From the NCBI GenBank assembly GCA_037976565.1, contig CP137669.1:42587461-42651460 (forward strand): 64,000 bases of DNA. The letters run 5' to 3'. This stretch comes from Mesocentrotus franciscanus. Lineage: Eukaryota > Echinodermata > Echinoidea > Camarodonta > Strongylocentrotidae. This document shows positions 21,184-31,865 of the stretch, one piece after another. The notes beneath the pieces were generated by a model. It saw only the letters and a list, made by a program, of their open reading frames with translations. It made no database searches and had not been told where the DNA came from. A program made the translations under genes and the position numbers. Every line of letters begins with the position of its first letter. Positions within the stretch are counted from its first letter, which is position 1.

Positions 21184-21408
21184 TACAATGCTTATTCGAC
21201 GAACTCAAGCTACGCTAAAACAACCTTTATGATTTAGCCGTAGGTATGGCGTAGGTATGGCGAATCTTCCGATGGGCAGAAAAATTGCTTGCAGGATTCC
21301 TGCAAGAAAAAGACGTCACCGTCTTTCAGAAAAACACAATGCGGCTTTTGGTGGGCAAATCCCGCATCCGGGATTAGTGAATAAAGCCTTCCCGCGTGCG
21401 TGCATAAA
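21184..21408. other. No gene seen
   Basis: Contains a short tandem of GTAGGTATGGC at about 21240-21260 and a TGCAGGATTCCTGCA palindrome near 21291. No gene seen. Confidence 0.5.
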
Positions 21409-21843
21409 CTATGGTCACAACCCCAAAAAGTAGCCTGCTCGGCGGCCGGGCGGCGAGTTTTTAGCCAATTTTGCCCGGGCACCGAGCGGCGTCCGCCTGG
21501 GCACCGCTTGTTTTTAGGGCATCGCTCGGTCGCCGCTGAAGTTTTAGCGCGAAGTTAAAATTCGGGCGGCGCCTGCTCACTTTTCACTCGCCGCCCAAAA
21601 TACGCTCGGTGCCCGACCTAATCGAGCGTTCGCCGTCGAGCGATTTAGGTCAAAATTCGAAGCCGCTAGATCAAAGGCTGACGAGCGGTCGCCGCCCGGT
21701 CCCCACCCGGTCGCCGCTGGGAGATCAGTCGGTCACTGCCGGGACGCCGCGCGGAGAAGCTCCCCGATTTCGACCAGTTTCGACCTAAAATCGGCTACAG
21801 AGGCTACAAATCGGTCGGTCGCCGCTCTAAGATGTGACCATAG
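21409..21843. mobile_element. GC-rich MITE-like element
   Basis: Bordered by an exact 11-base inverted repeat CTATGGTCACA (21409-21419) and TGTGACCATAG (21833-21843). The interior is far richer in GC than its surroundings, with degenerate repeats of CGGTCGCCGC and GAGCGGTCGCC on both strands. No target duplication was found and no ORF has a domain. Confidence 0.55.
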
Positions 21844-22022
21844 CTTTAGGTTAAAGGGAACGAAAACCTTCATCCTAAGTTACCTTTATTGTAAAGTGTA
21901 AACGATTTGAATAAGATTAGTGAAAAATTGAACAAAATCAGGCAAGGTATAAGGAAGTTAAAGCTAAAGAAATAACTTGTCACCAGAGGGCGATATTTAA
22001 TTTGATGACATCATTTGTGGAC

Positions 22023-22228
22023 AACTCTCCATGCCTTCTGATCATGGAATTTCACAATTCTGTCATTTTCTTCGTATTCATTTGTGTTCAATATTCGACT
22101 TCATAAAATGTGAAGTAGAATATCATTCTGCATTCTATATTTTGTTTTCAGGCCTTGGGAGTAGATTATCTCAATCACAAGAAAGAAGGAAAAACATGAA
22201 ATTCCATGATCAGAAGGCATGGAGAGTT
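22023..22228. repeat. Inverted repeat with 32-base perfect arms
   Basis: 22023-22054 (AACTCTCCATGCCTTCTGAT onward) and 22197-22228 are exact reverse complements around a 142-base loop. This may be a MITE or hairpin element. The flanks share GAATAAGATTA and AAAAATTGAACAAA stretches. Confidence 0.9.
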
Positions 22229-22882
22229 CTATTTTTTACTTCTAAAAGCATACACAATCTTTGTGTATGAATAAGATTAATAACTGCGTATTACTTGTCG
22301 CTCGAAAAATTGAACAAAGTAATGCACTTGAGCTGATGCTGACCTTTGTCAATTCACTCGCCCAAACCAGTGTACGCATGTGTGCATTAATTTTGTTCAA
22401 GTTCTCTCGCGTCAAGCAGTGCACAGTTATAAATCATATCCTCTCCTTCTTGCTTTCACCTTTCACACGTCCAGATGTGCCCCCTTTCCTTCCACTTTTG
22501 TCATTTATCAGACTCCATGCCAATTTGTGCTTCTGGTTGTGGTATAGGCTCTTTCAAATTCTTTCAACGTTGTTGGAGAAACTGTTTGTTGACACATTAT
22601 AATCTAAATCAAAAAGCTTAATCCTTCTGCTGGACAACACATGACAACAACAAGTTGACCACTTCAAATATGATTGTTTAAGAAGAGGGCGTTCTGGCTG
22701 TAAGGGCTTTTCTCTGGGACAAGCGGTAACAAAAATATGAAAATACGAATATTTTTCTTCAACTATGCTGTGTGTCTATCATCGTGCCTTCATCGTCTTT
22801 CCACTACAATCTGTCTTGTGCTTCCCTTTGCCATGTGATGCCAGAATGTTAATTCATCCGTCCATCTCCTGATCTGTCTGCC
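22229..22882. other. No recognised gene
   Basis: A 113-codon ORF at 22261-22602 has no identifiable domain. The pyrimidine-rich run at 22750-22880 precedes the possible secreted-peptide ORF and may be its 5' region. Confidence 0.45.
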
Positions 22883-22888
22883 TTGTAT

Positions 22889-23110
22889 ATGATCGTGGGG
22901 GTCCAGTTAGTTGCGTTAAGAGTCTTCCTGCTAACCTGTTGCCTAGCTACAGTCGTTGTAGGACGTACTTTTTATTCAAACTTTCAATGTGGCAACACCC
23001 GCAAAAAGCCATCGGTAGACGAATGCATGATAGAGTCTAAGAAAAGTTCGGGCAAACCTGCGTTACGGTATAGCATCGCTCGTAAATTGAAATCCTCGAA
23101 GACGAAATAA
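22889..23110 (+). CDS. Possible small secreted peptide precursor (73 codons)
   Basis: Not recognised as a known family. From the ATG at 22889 the first 25 residues (MIVGVQLVALRVFLLTCCLA then TVVVG) look like a signal peptide. The remaining ~48 residues are basic, with RKK, KK, RK and KSSKTK clusters and two cysteines (in FQCGN and DECMI) that could form one disulphide. AATAAA lies at 23371-23376, about 260 bases after the stop. An in-frame TTG six bases upstream was not chosen. The short length means chance cannot be excluded. A second exon or a neuropeptide-like role is possible but untested. Confidence 0.35.
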   Translation: MIVGVQLVALRVFLLTCCLATVVVGRTFYSNFQCGNTRKKPSVDECMIESKKSSGKPALRYSIARKLKSSKTK

Positions 23111-23690
23111 AGCAGTTAAATTTGTATTTTTCTTCTCATTGTCATAAAGTCAATGAATATATGAAATGTAACAATTTTTGAAGGGGCACTGCTCATATTT
23201 TTTTGAGAATGTCAAAATGTCTGCCATTTCCTGCTGCGCTTTCCGCACTATGTTAGTACGTATTATCATTTTCATCACGTCCTCATAACATTGTTGCGCT
23301 GTCTATTTTTTTTTTTTACCTTTGACACTGTCATTTGTTCACATTAATTTAAATAACGGAATGTTTGTTGAATAAAGCTCAATATCTTTGTAAAAGAGTG
23401 GGGTTCGATATCGAACCCCTACGGATTTGGAACAATTACATTTTGTTTACAACATTATTGTGTATAGTTGATATCTGTTTGGGTGTAATTTAATTTGCAC
23501 GACATTGAATGAGAATTCAAAATGTTGCTGACGTCATGTCCGACAGCGGTTGCCTAGCTAGATGTCCCGCCCAGCTCCATTTCTTGACTTAGATTTCCAT
23601 CGCAATATCCTGCATACTAGTTATCTTCCTGAGGATTTTATCGGTGACTCTGTCCGTATGTGTATGTAACTTTAAAGTACCAATTCATAC
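23111..23690. other. Probable 3' flank of the small ORF; no further gene
   Basis: AT-rich, with AATAAA at 23371. Nothing else recognised. Confidence 0.45.
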
Positions 23691-24110
23691 GTTCAAGTCC
23701 ATGTTTTAATTTGATTTATTCAGCATATCTACCACACATAGTTCAAGTAAAGATATAATATATACAAGTAAATATAATACGATAAAATTATATAAGAACA
23801 TAAAAAGTTATGCCAAGGATGGTCCTTTAAGCTCTTTAAGAGTGCTTAATTCCAAAGGAGTCCCTCAAAATACGAATATTCAACATAAACCTTTCTAAAA
23901 CAAACATTAACAATTTATATATATGTTTAGTTAAGAACTAAATAATTATTATTTTAAAAATATGAAATTTTATTAGCAACTGAACAAGGACATTTTAAAG
24001 CATTTCCTCAACTTTTTAGTAGGCTAAGAAGTTTCCTAGCCAGAAACCTCAAGATAAACTATGATAAGGCCCAACAAGGAATTACAAAAGTGGAAGTAAA
24101 CATAATATTA
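23691..24110 (-). mobile_element. LINE 3' end (weak)
   Basis: The minus strand ends AATAAATCAAATTAAAACATG then GACTTGAACG, similar to 3' tails of LINEs elsewhere in the window (AATAAATGAACTTGAACTTG). The rest is AT-rich 3'-UTR-like sequence. The left boundary is uncertain. Confidence 0.4.
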
Positions 24111-24457
24111 TTCATGGCATTTTTGACTTAAGAGATACACCTTGACTGCTTTTTTTAATTAACCTTAATCAGAAATTGGTATTTCCTTACCACGTGTCTT
24201 TTATATCTTTATTGGGGGCACGATATCTGGGGTACCCACAGTTTCCTCACTCGAAATATGATTTGTATTATAATAAGGCATACGTCGAGAGAGAGAAAAA
24301 GAGCGGAAAATAGCTTTTTTATTTTTGAATCTTTAGAAGACATCCGGATTCTGCTGAAAGCGTGTTTGTAATGTAAATGAAATGTCGCCACGATAATGAC
24401 TTTTATACTTGTTGATGCAATTATAAAACTTTAGAGACTTTTTCAAGACTACCTACA

Positions 24458-24492
24458 GTCCTTTTCAGGACTACATACACACTCAAGAAAGA
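24458..24492 (+). promoter_or_regulatory. Histone-type 3' end signal: stem-loop plus CAAGAAAGA
   Basis: AGTCCTTTTCAGGACT (24458-24473) forms a six-pair stem with a TTTC loop and fits the metazoan histone stem-loop at 14 of 16 positions. The two departures form one swapped closing pair (A-T for G-C). ACA follows directly, as at the usual cleavage site, and CAAGAAAGA (24484-24492), identical to the sea urchin histone purine box that pairs with U7 snRNA, starts 11 bases after the stem. No histone ORF lies upstream on this strand, so the signal is orphan. Confidence 0.6.
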
Positions 24493-24504
24493 AAGATTAC
24501 CAAC

Positions 24505-24520
24505 AGTCCTTTTCAGGACT
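24505..24520 (+). promoter_or_regulatory. Second histone-type stem-loop
   Basis: AGTCCTTTTCAGGACT again, identical to 24458-24473 and 47 bases downstream, preceded by TTACCAAC. No second purine box follows. It may be a duplicated 3' end. Confidence 0.5.
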
Positions 24521-24599
24521 CCCCAATCCTCACCCCTCTCTCACATGGTGTAACCGTAAACCTATAGTATATATACATCACCATGCAAGCCAATACTTA

Positions 24600-25115
24600 T
24601 AAGCAGCATTGTTACGGTTAGTTGACGATTTGTTTACGGATTATTTACAGATTTTTACGAGTGCTTAAGTGTTGTTTACAATTTTATTCGGGTCGTGTTA
24701 CGATGGCTTTACGGATTGTTAGGAGTTATTACGAGCACTTAACGTGTAGTAACAAGTACTTTAATTACGAATAGATACGTATACCATACGTATTCTTAGT
24801 ATTGCTTACGATTACGTGAAAGGTATAAAAGCTGCAAAATCGTCCGGACTTGTAAATACTCATTACTATTGGTTACAACACGCAAACAGGTCGTAAAATA
24901 TCCGTTAGTTGCTCGTAGTTATCTGTGACAACTCGTAATAAATCGTGGAATTTTTCCGTAAATACAGCGTAATGACTCGCAATAATCCGTAATAAATCGT
25001 AAATTGCTCGTAATAACTCGTAACAACTCTTAAATTAGTCGTAAAAGTGGCCAAATTGTAAGGATCTGTGAAAGATCCGTGAATTTGTGCGATCCGTAAG
25101 GACTCGTAAGAAAAA
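24600..25115. repeat. TTACGR/YCGTAA motif-dense region in two opposed halves
   Basis: The left half (about 24610-24790) is dense in TTACGA/TTACGG and the right half (about 24890-25110) in TCGTAA/CCGTAA, so the region could fold on itself imperfectly. Units are 10-20 bases and irregular. ORFs across it are repeat translations. Confidence 0.65.
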
Positions 25116-25130
25116 TCCATGTATGTGAAT

Positions 25131-25186
25131 GGGGTATAACGCAGAAGTTTGTGGGCTCGGGTCCCGCGCCGGCACATTTCCGATTT
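25131..25186 (+). repeat. tRNA-like SINE fragment (B box)
   Basis: GGCTCGGGTCCCGCGCCGGCAC resembles a pol III B box and tRNA 3' half, preceded by GGTATAACGC. No full tRNA fold. Probably the head of a SINE relic. Confidence 0.4.
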
Positions 25187-25259
25187 TATTATGTTGGGGG
25201 TATTTCCCATGCTCAGAAGTTGATTTGGGTTAAACACATTCTGAATGATGATTTCTAAA

Positions 25260-26241
25260 GTTTTTGGAAATTATTTGAAATTTCTGCTTTGAAGTCGATT
25301 CATCGTGATATTAATATTCGTTTACATGATTCTTTAGCCTGATTCCTTAAGATCATGGTATATGTCTTTTGTGAGAAAGCAGTTCAGGATCTTGAAGTTG
25401 ATATAGCTTTCATTATAAGAAGTGATTGCATCTGGTATAATAACCATGTTAGGTCCAAATCAAAAGAATACTTTAATTATGATTCATGATATGAAAGGGG
25501 TATTTCTGTATTTGCTGATACGCTGTATAAAAAGGATCTTCCCACCCCAGTCCTGAGGTCTTTTGATGATTTAATCATTAAATTTGCTATTCCCTACAGA
25601 GACAGGAGGAAATATAACACTCTTATGAAGAGCATTGTTGATAGTGAGATTCTAGATGATGTTAATACCGTTGACTTTAAGGGGAGCTTCAATCCATTTG
25701 AGGTTTTTTCTAATATGCTGATCTTAGCCCCAAAAGTGCCTCGCTATGCCCATTCAATTATTTTAGATCAAACTCGGGCCCTCTGAAAAATCTCTGAATT
25801 GTTGGAATAATTTGCTCAATTTGGAGACAGAAGAGGACTGGAAGTGGAAAGAAATCCATACATGTTATTTTAAGTGTACTATTGAAACCCAGCTCAGGTC
25901 ATTTTATTTCTTAATATTTCATAGGGCAATTGCACTCAATGATGTTTTGAATGAGATTGGTAGGAAAGATTTCCCTCTTTGCTCTTTTTGGTCGTAAATT
26001 ATCTGAAACTTTTAATCATATTTGTTGTGACTGTGAAAAGGTCAAACCAATTTGGCATGAGCTTCAAATTCTGATTAATGCAAGATGTCACTCTGATTAT
26101 GACTTTAATAATTTTGATGGATTATTTGGTTTCCCTCATGATCCTTGGCTAACATATTTATTGTTATGTTGTAAATTTATATTTTCCGGTGTAACCGTTT
26201 TTCGACGCGCTTATCAACTGAGATTTTTTCTGATTAACTAG
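25260..26241 (+). pseudogene. Tx1/L1-like LINE relic, C-terminal part
   Basis: Conceptual translation across stops and at least one frameshift (near 25990) gives residues typical of the region after the reverse transcriptase in Tx1/L1-type LINEs: GISVFADTLY, then FAIPYRDRRKYNTL, then WKWKEIHTCYFKCTIETQLR, FYFLIFHRAIALNDVLNEIG and KDFPLCSFW, then ETFNHICCDCEKVKPIWHEL, which is the C-terminal Cys-rich zinc-binding domain of these proteins. No RT core or 5' part is present. Dead element. Confidence 0.7.
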
Positions 26242-27120
26242 CTGCGGCCAGGAGCTGCAGACACAAAAATAATAATATATCTCTTGTATTTAATCAAATA
26301 TAGATAATAGTATTTATTATTACTTATAATGTGACACTCCATTATTAGTAAAATATAAATGTTATTTACACTAAGAATTAAAAAAAAAAATAGTGACTTT
26401 GCTATTATATGTCTTAATATTTTGTGAATCAATACCACCAATCAATACATGCCTTCTACTTAACTTGAACACAGAAAGCAAAGCGGAAAGTGAGTAGTTT
26501 ACAATGAGACTAGAGTAAAGTGAACTTTTTTCTTTGCTTATTAAATTAAGCAACTTGGTGGATCTTTAATCTTTGTATTTGCACATAAGGTATACTATAC
26601 CTTCATCTTGATACTCATGCTACTGATACTTGAGTTTAAGATAAGGTCTAAAATATGCATATAAAGCAAATTAACTACAGCCATTACAAATTCAATTTCA
26701 AGTTAACGAAAACTTTCATTACAAAAATCACAAACACAAAAATAGCCACAAGAAGGACTGCCGGCAAAAGCACTTCCGCGCCTTAGACCAGCAATTGATT
26801 TCGCCTGAAGCATTTATTATATATCACAAACCATTAAGTCAGAACTCATGAATTTAGGTGGTGATACTTCGTTTAAAAACAAAATTTCTCTGATATATAG
26901 GAATAGTGTCGTTCATAACTTTTGCTGGTCCATGATTTTTATTTTGTTTACTAACACAAGTTTTGGTAAAGAAGTTTGTATGCAACTTTCCTTTTCAAAT
27001 TTTTCGAAATCATTTAGAGGTGGAGTCACTTTTGTTAGAGAAAAACCCAAAATAGGCTTATACTGTTATTTCTTATACATGGGTAGAATTTATTAAAAAT
27101 TTATTTGTATTTATATTTTC
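26242..27120. other. No gene seen; possible upstream intron of the 27.15 kb gene
   Basis: AT-rich. The last bases, TTATATTTTCAG (ending 27122), form a good 3' splice acceptor 30 bases before the ATG at 27153, so part of this stretch may be a 5'-UTR intron. Confidence 0.45.
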
Positions 27121-27152
27121 AGCCTTCCCTTGCAACAATTTAAAACCCAAAT

Positions 27153-27794
27153 ATGGCTGGTCGGTACATTATATCGGATTACAAGGAAGCAGGAGACGAA
27201 ACACCCGGAATTAGCTTCAGGACTAGCGACCTAACAAAAGCTGAAGCGAGTTTTACTACATCTGCAAAGAGAAAAGTTCGGAGCGTAGTGCTTTATAACA
27301 CCAGAACCGACACGGTTCTTAAATTGGCTATCGATGGAGAACCAATTTATCTGGTCGAGGCTATTGAAAAGGCACGAGAAGAGTTGGAAGCGAACGCACT
27401 TGTTGATACAGGTATTACTAAAATAGCTGCAGGAATTATCATCGGAGATATAGTTAAAGCGTTGGAAGAAGATGCAATTCCTGGGGTTGGTGGAGCTATT
27501 GTTAACTTTTTTTTGGTCCCATATTACCTCGTTAAAGGGGATGTATCTGCGGCTGCTGGAGCTGTTGCTAGTATTGAAGGTGGGCTGGCTGGGGCTGAGA
27601 TCGGATTCGATTTCGGGGGTCCAATAGGGGCTATCATAGGGGGTATTATAGGTGGAACAACTGCTGGTGCTTGTACATCAGCACTTGTTAAATCCCTATT
27701 ACCACCAGGCCCAAAATGCACTGAATGCAAAGGAACAGGCCTGGTTGATGATTTTAGGAGATGTACAAATTGTGAGGGAAAGGGGTACCTTTAG
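27153..27794 (+). CDS. Glycine-zipper membrane protein with two CxxCxGxG motifs, function unknown
   Basis: 213 codons, ATG start. Residues about 1-75 are soluble and mixed. About 85-165 alternate hydrophobic and Gly/Ala-rich segments (TKIAAGIIIGDIV, VGGAIVNFFLVPYYLV, GGPIGAIIGGIIGG) that look like membrane helices with glycine zippers. The C terminus has CTECKGTG and CTNCEGKG, the motif of the DnaJ zinc-binding region but only two of the usual four. A splice acceptor ends at 27122 and AATAAA sits at 27963, so it may be the last or only coding exon of an expressed gene. The rich codon content contrasts with its AT-rich surroundings. I do not recognise the family. A membrane-inserting or chaperone-linked role is inference. 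Confidence 0.7.
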   Translation: MAGRYIISDYKEAGDETPGISFRTSDLTKAEASFTTSAKRKVRSVVLYNTRTDTVLKLAIDGEPIYLVEAIEKAREELEANALVDTGITKIAAGIIIGDIVKALEEDAIPGVGGAIVNFFLVPYYLVKGDVSAAAGAVASIEGGLAGAEIGFDFGGPIGAIIGGIIGGTTAGACTSALVKSLLPPGPKCTECKGTGLVDDFRRCTNCEGKGYL

Positions 27795-27962
27795 TAAAAT
27801 GTTTGAAAAACTGTTCTTGTGACACTCAACCACAAACAGTTTATTTTAAATTAAAAAGAGTTTAAGGTGTACGGTAGTATCCTAAAAATAAGTAAACTGT
27901 AGTAAAGCACCTAGTAGAATATATTTGTAACTACTAAATATATAATAACATATGGATATCGT

Positions 27963-27968
27963 AATAAA
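27963..27968 (+). terminator. Possible polyadenylation signal AATAAA
   Basis: 169 bases after the stop of the 27153-27794 frame, in AT-rich sequence where such hexamers are common. Confidence 0.4.
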
Positions 27969-28144
27969 ACAAAACGAATGCGAAGTGCTGAAATATAACT
28001 TACCTGTATTTTCCTAATATATACAATTAAAGGTGAATGTGTTATAGGATTGCTGTTAAAAAGAAAAGAAAAAGGGAAATGAACGGAAATGTAAAATATT
28101 GAATACAAAAAGGAAAAAAAATATCGTGTGTGTATGTGTGTAAT

Positions 28145-28318
28145 GGTTTTTTTTACAGACGTGTATCAATCAGATATGATTATTTACGTCTGGGGACCGA
28201 CTTTTAACGTCACCATCCGAAAGACGTGACTCAGTTTCGAACCTGCGTCCTCGGCTGAATCAGTTTGTAACTTCCATTGTTAGCTGGATTACAGGCGCAC
28301 GCCACATCGCCCCGTTAA
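28145..28318. repeat. Fragment of a common invertebrate interspersed repeat
   Basis: ACTTTTAACGTCACCATCCG, GAAAGACGTGACTCAGTTTC and CGAACCTGCGTCCTCGGCTG resemble the 3' parts of CR1/L2-like interspersed repeats seen in marine invertebrates, with a tRNA-like ending. A relative sits at about 37730-37850. Family assignment is from memory of the pattern only. Confidence 0.4.
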
Positions 28319-28340
28319 AAAATATTGTTTTGCAGTTTAA

Positions 28341-28920
28341 CACTTAAGTGCATAAGGGGCTTGTCCACACATTTCATTTTTTCTCGTCGCCTGTTAAAAC
28401 GCACATTTTGTTTTTCGCATCGCCTGTTAAGACGCACAAATATTTGGGGGAATTTTTTTTGTACATGCATAACATTACATTTCGCAAATGTTGGTGAAGA
28501 AAAAAAATTCAGATTACCCTTGTCCTTTTCAAAATGGCGGCCATTTATTAGCATTTTGGTCATTTTTTAGAGAGAAAAAAATTTGCCCCTAAAATCGGTC
28601 TGGAAAAATATTTATCAAATATTATTTCAGCAATGTAAATGTATTCAAGTTCTTCAATAATGAGACAAATTTTATTGAAAAATTCCTTCGAAAAAGTGGT
28701 TTTTCATTATTCCCGCCAAAAATTGTTGAGCGGCGAAATGAAAATCTTAGTTTGGCCGCCACTTTGAAATGGTGAAAGCAATTTTAAATTTGTTTACTGC
28801 TTCATTATTTTTTTGGAGTACTCTACCAGTAATCGAAGTTACAATGAACATTTTTAATGTAGTTTGTATGGGCCCCCTTATGCACTAACCGGAGTGACAA
28901 GTACCATATGCACTTAAGTG
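28341..28920. mobile_element. TTAA-flanked MITE (piggyBac-like), 580 bp
   Basis: Exact 14-base terminal inverted repeats CACTTAAGTGCATA (28341-28354) and TATGCACTTAAGTG (28907-28920), each bordered by TTAA (28337-28340, 28921-28924). A second GTGCATAAGGGG box is present near both ends. TTAA targets are the piggyBac hallmark. No transposase. Confidence 0.75.
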
Positions 28921-28924
28921 TTAA

Positions 28925-31260
28925 TATCACTAGAAATAATTTGTTTGTGTCAAACAAACACAATGATGCACGTCAACAGTGATATGGCATGTATGGAAGC
29001 CATACTTGTAAAGACACTACTCGACTCATCACTTTTAAAGTATATGCTTTTACTGTTGTTATCTTTTTTATGAGTAGAAGTAAACTTGAAATAATGAACA
29101 TTTTGTTTTTCAGAATTTAAGAAGCATTAATTGAATGTAAATGAATGAGATATAAGCGTTGTTTACAATTACGTATGACGGAGCATGCATGCATTCAGAG
29201 AGAAAGTACGTTATACATATATCTTGTGAATATTATATAAGCATGGCATAGTGTAATCTGCACTTTGTATAGTTTATATGCTTGCAGTCTTCTGTTGGAA
29301 ATGGCAATGATAAAGCAATTTCTTTTATTCTCACCATTGCATACTTCTACATCTTAATTTTATTTTTACTTTGTAGAAGCTGACGTTGAACTCGAATTGA
29401 TTTATAGACCTGGATTTGATTTTTGTTATTGTATATATACCCTGTCATGAGAGCTTTGGGATGATGTCATTAGAGAATATGTTATAGTAGTACAATGAGA
29501 AATGAAGCCGCTGGCATGGTTGGCTCAAGATAGTAGCAATTGGAAAGGCATTTATTGTAAAAAAGATGATAGGGTAACTATAAAATATGTTTTTATTTAA
29601 GAGGAAATTAATGTACTTTTTAACTAAATTCCTAAAATATATGTATCTACTCACATGCTGTGAATTGTCATACTGTTAAATATTCCTAATTACCCATTTT
29701 CTTTTTTTGGGGTCTATTTTGTTAGTTTATATCTTTGTTTATTTTTTTCCTTCTTTTTCTCCTTAATTTTTTCACTTATCACCTTATATACACGTATAAG
29801 TAAATGTTTATATTCAGGTGTTTTTGTTCATAATTTGTATTTTCTAATGAGTGAATGTAAACTTTAAACTGGAAACTTTAATAAGTGTATGGCTATGAAT
29901 TAATGTTTAATGAAAAAGCTAGTAATTAGTATTCCAGCTGATAATAACTAACTGCTTTGGTGGAATTTCACTGTCATGTAAAAATATGAAGTTATATGAT
30001 CATGAAGTTGTATGTTTGATACATGTTTAGGTGGAGACCATCACGTGATGAGCTTGTACCACTAATACACAAGGTGAAATGGAAAATACTTTTGTTGTTG
30101 TTGTTGAACATGTACATCTTTTTTGGTAGAGTACTATCCCTGTATAATCATTTCATTCTGTAACTCAAGTTCTAGGAGAAATGACATGTTTATAGTGTTG
30201 AGTAATTGTAAGATTTATACGTCAATGGTTTGGAGACTTTGATGTGGTTATCCCGTGGATAATATTGTTTGCGAAAATTAAACAGTACAGGTTCTGTATA
30301 TTATATTGATATATCTCAAAATAAATCATAAATTGGGGGAAAACCAAAGAAGATCACTCTTATAAATCACCGGGTAATCTCGAACTCCTAAAGCTTACAA
30401 AGTTAACCTCAGCTCCACGACAAATTTATAACGCTGTGCATATATATCGTTCAGTTCTTTAAGATAAATTTGAGTTCTGATCAGTCGAGTACACTGTCTT
30501 GAAAAAGAAAACTTAATTCACATGTTACATGAATATTTTATTCTACAAAACATTTTGTTTCATAATGAACAATAGACATAGAGGGGTATATGTGAAAGTA
30601 TAGACAAATGTATTAAAACTATAACCTAAAATGATCTGTATGTGTATAAACAATTTAAAGTTATTGGGACAAACTTATCGGTGATTATCTTGGAAAATTG
30701 CAAGCTAACCCGTTTCAATTAAATTTCGTACACGCTTTATATGTAAGAGGGTATCATAATACATGGTATTATTATTTTTGTTTTCATTTATTTTTTGTAT
30801 GTGTGTATGTATCAGTCTATATTTTGAGGGGAAATAAAAACCGCTTATTAATAATTTAAAAACGGTTGAATTCAAAGCAAAGTTTTTGTCACTCTTAATG
30901 TGAGAATATGGATCTATTATTAAGGTGCTGCTGCTGCTGATGTAGGCCAAGGCTCCTCCAACCTCCTTGGTAATACTCATTTGCGGTTACAATCCATTTT
31001 ACAGATGATGGAATGAAGAACAAATAATCGCCAGTAATTCTGATAATGGTGGTTAATGATTATGGTGATGCCTTTTGTTCTTGCTGTTTGTATGTTTATT
31101 ATTTTATTTGTTTGTTTGTTTTTTGTTAATTTGATTCTTGAAGCAATAACCGATGAGGCGAGACCTTATACATAATACAGAAATAAATACTCCGTTTCAG
31201 CAATCCTCGGGCATTGTTTGAGGCCTGATGATACGTTGATATAATATCAAACGAATTGAA
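28925..31260. other. No gene seen
   Basis: About 2.3 kb of AT-rich sequence. No domain-bearing ORF and no clear element ends. A CTGCTGCTG run at about 30926 is the only notable simple repeat. Confidence 0.55.
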
Positions 31261-31650
31261 GGAATGAATAGTGATAATGGCAGTGGTGATGCTGATGTTG
31301 ACTATGTGATAGTGATGTAGTATAATTGATTGCCTATAGTTCTGGTGTAAACGGAGTCGGATGACGATGAAGATGATGACAATGATGATGATGATGATGA
31401 TATTGATAGAAACATTGATAGTAATGACGACAGTGATACCATTTCAAAGTTTGTTTTTTAATATAATAATGACGTAAATGATGATATTGTTGATGAAATA
31501 GATGATATAGTGACGACATGAACGATGGGCATGATGATGATGAAGATGATGAAGATGATGAAGATGATGAAGATGTAGTTAATGATGATAACGATAGAAA
31601 CATTGATAATGATGATGACACTGAAATCGTGACACAGTTTGTTTCTGTAT
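31261..31650. repeat. GAT-rich dispersed repeat, copy 2
   Basis: Direct copy of 1-455 with an expanded GATGAA tract at 31535-31570. It lacks the Penelope-like element. Confidence 0.85.
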
Positions 31651-31659
31651 TATTGTTAT

Positions 31660-31865
31660 TATTAAGTATAGTCTTTGGCGTCACCTGTGCCTGGGAGGCG
31701 AAACGCGAACAAAATCACTGTAACCCTCCGGTCTCTCCTCCCGGTATATCTAATTGGGGGTGTGCAGGGTTCTTAACGTGCAAAGTCGGTGACTCTCCTC
31801 TACACGGGGCCTTCAGTCCTATCCGAAAAGCGGAACATTATTATTATTATTTATTATGGGAGAGC
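31660..31865. repeat. Interspersed-repeat fragment with (ATT)n tail
   Basis: GGAGGCGAAACGCG, TCTCCTCCCGGTATATCTAA and GGGGCCTTCAGTCCTATCCG, followed by AGCGGAACATTATTATTATT, has the layout of an L2/CR1-like 3' end. The frame at 31518-31907 is a translation through this repeat. Confidence 0.4.

Noticed and set aside
24905..25237. 110-codon minus-strand ORF
   Set aside because: Translation of the TCGTAA repeat field.
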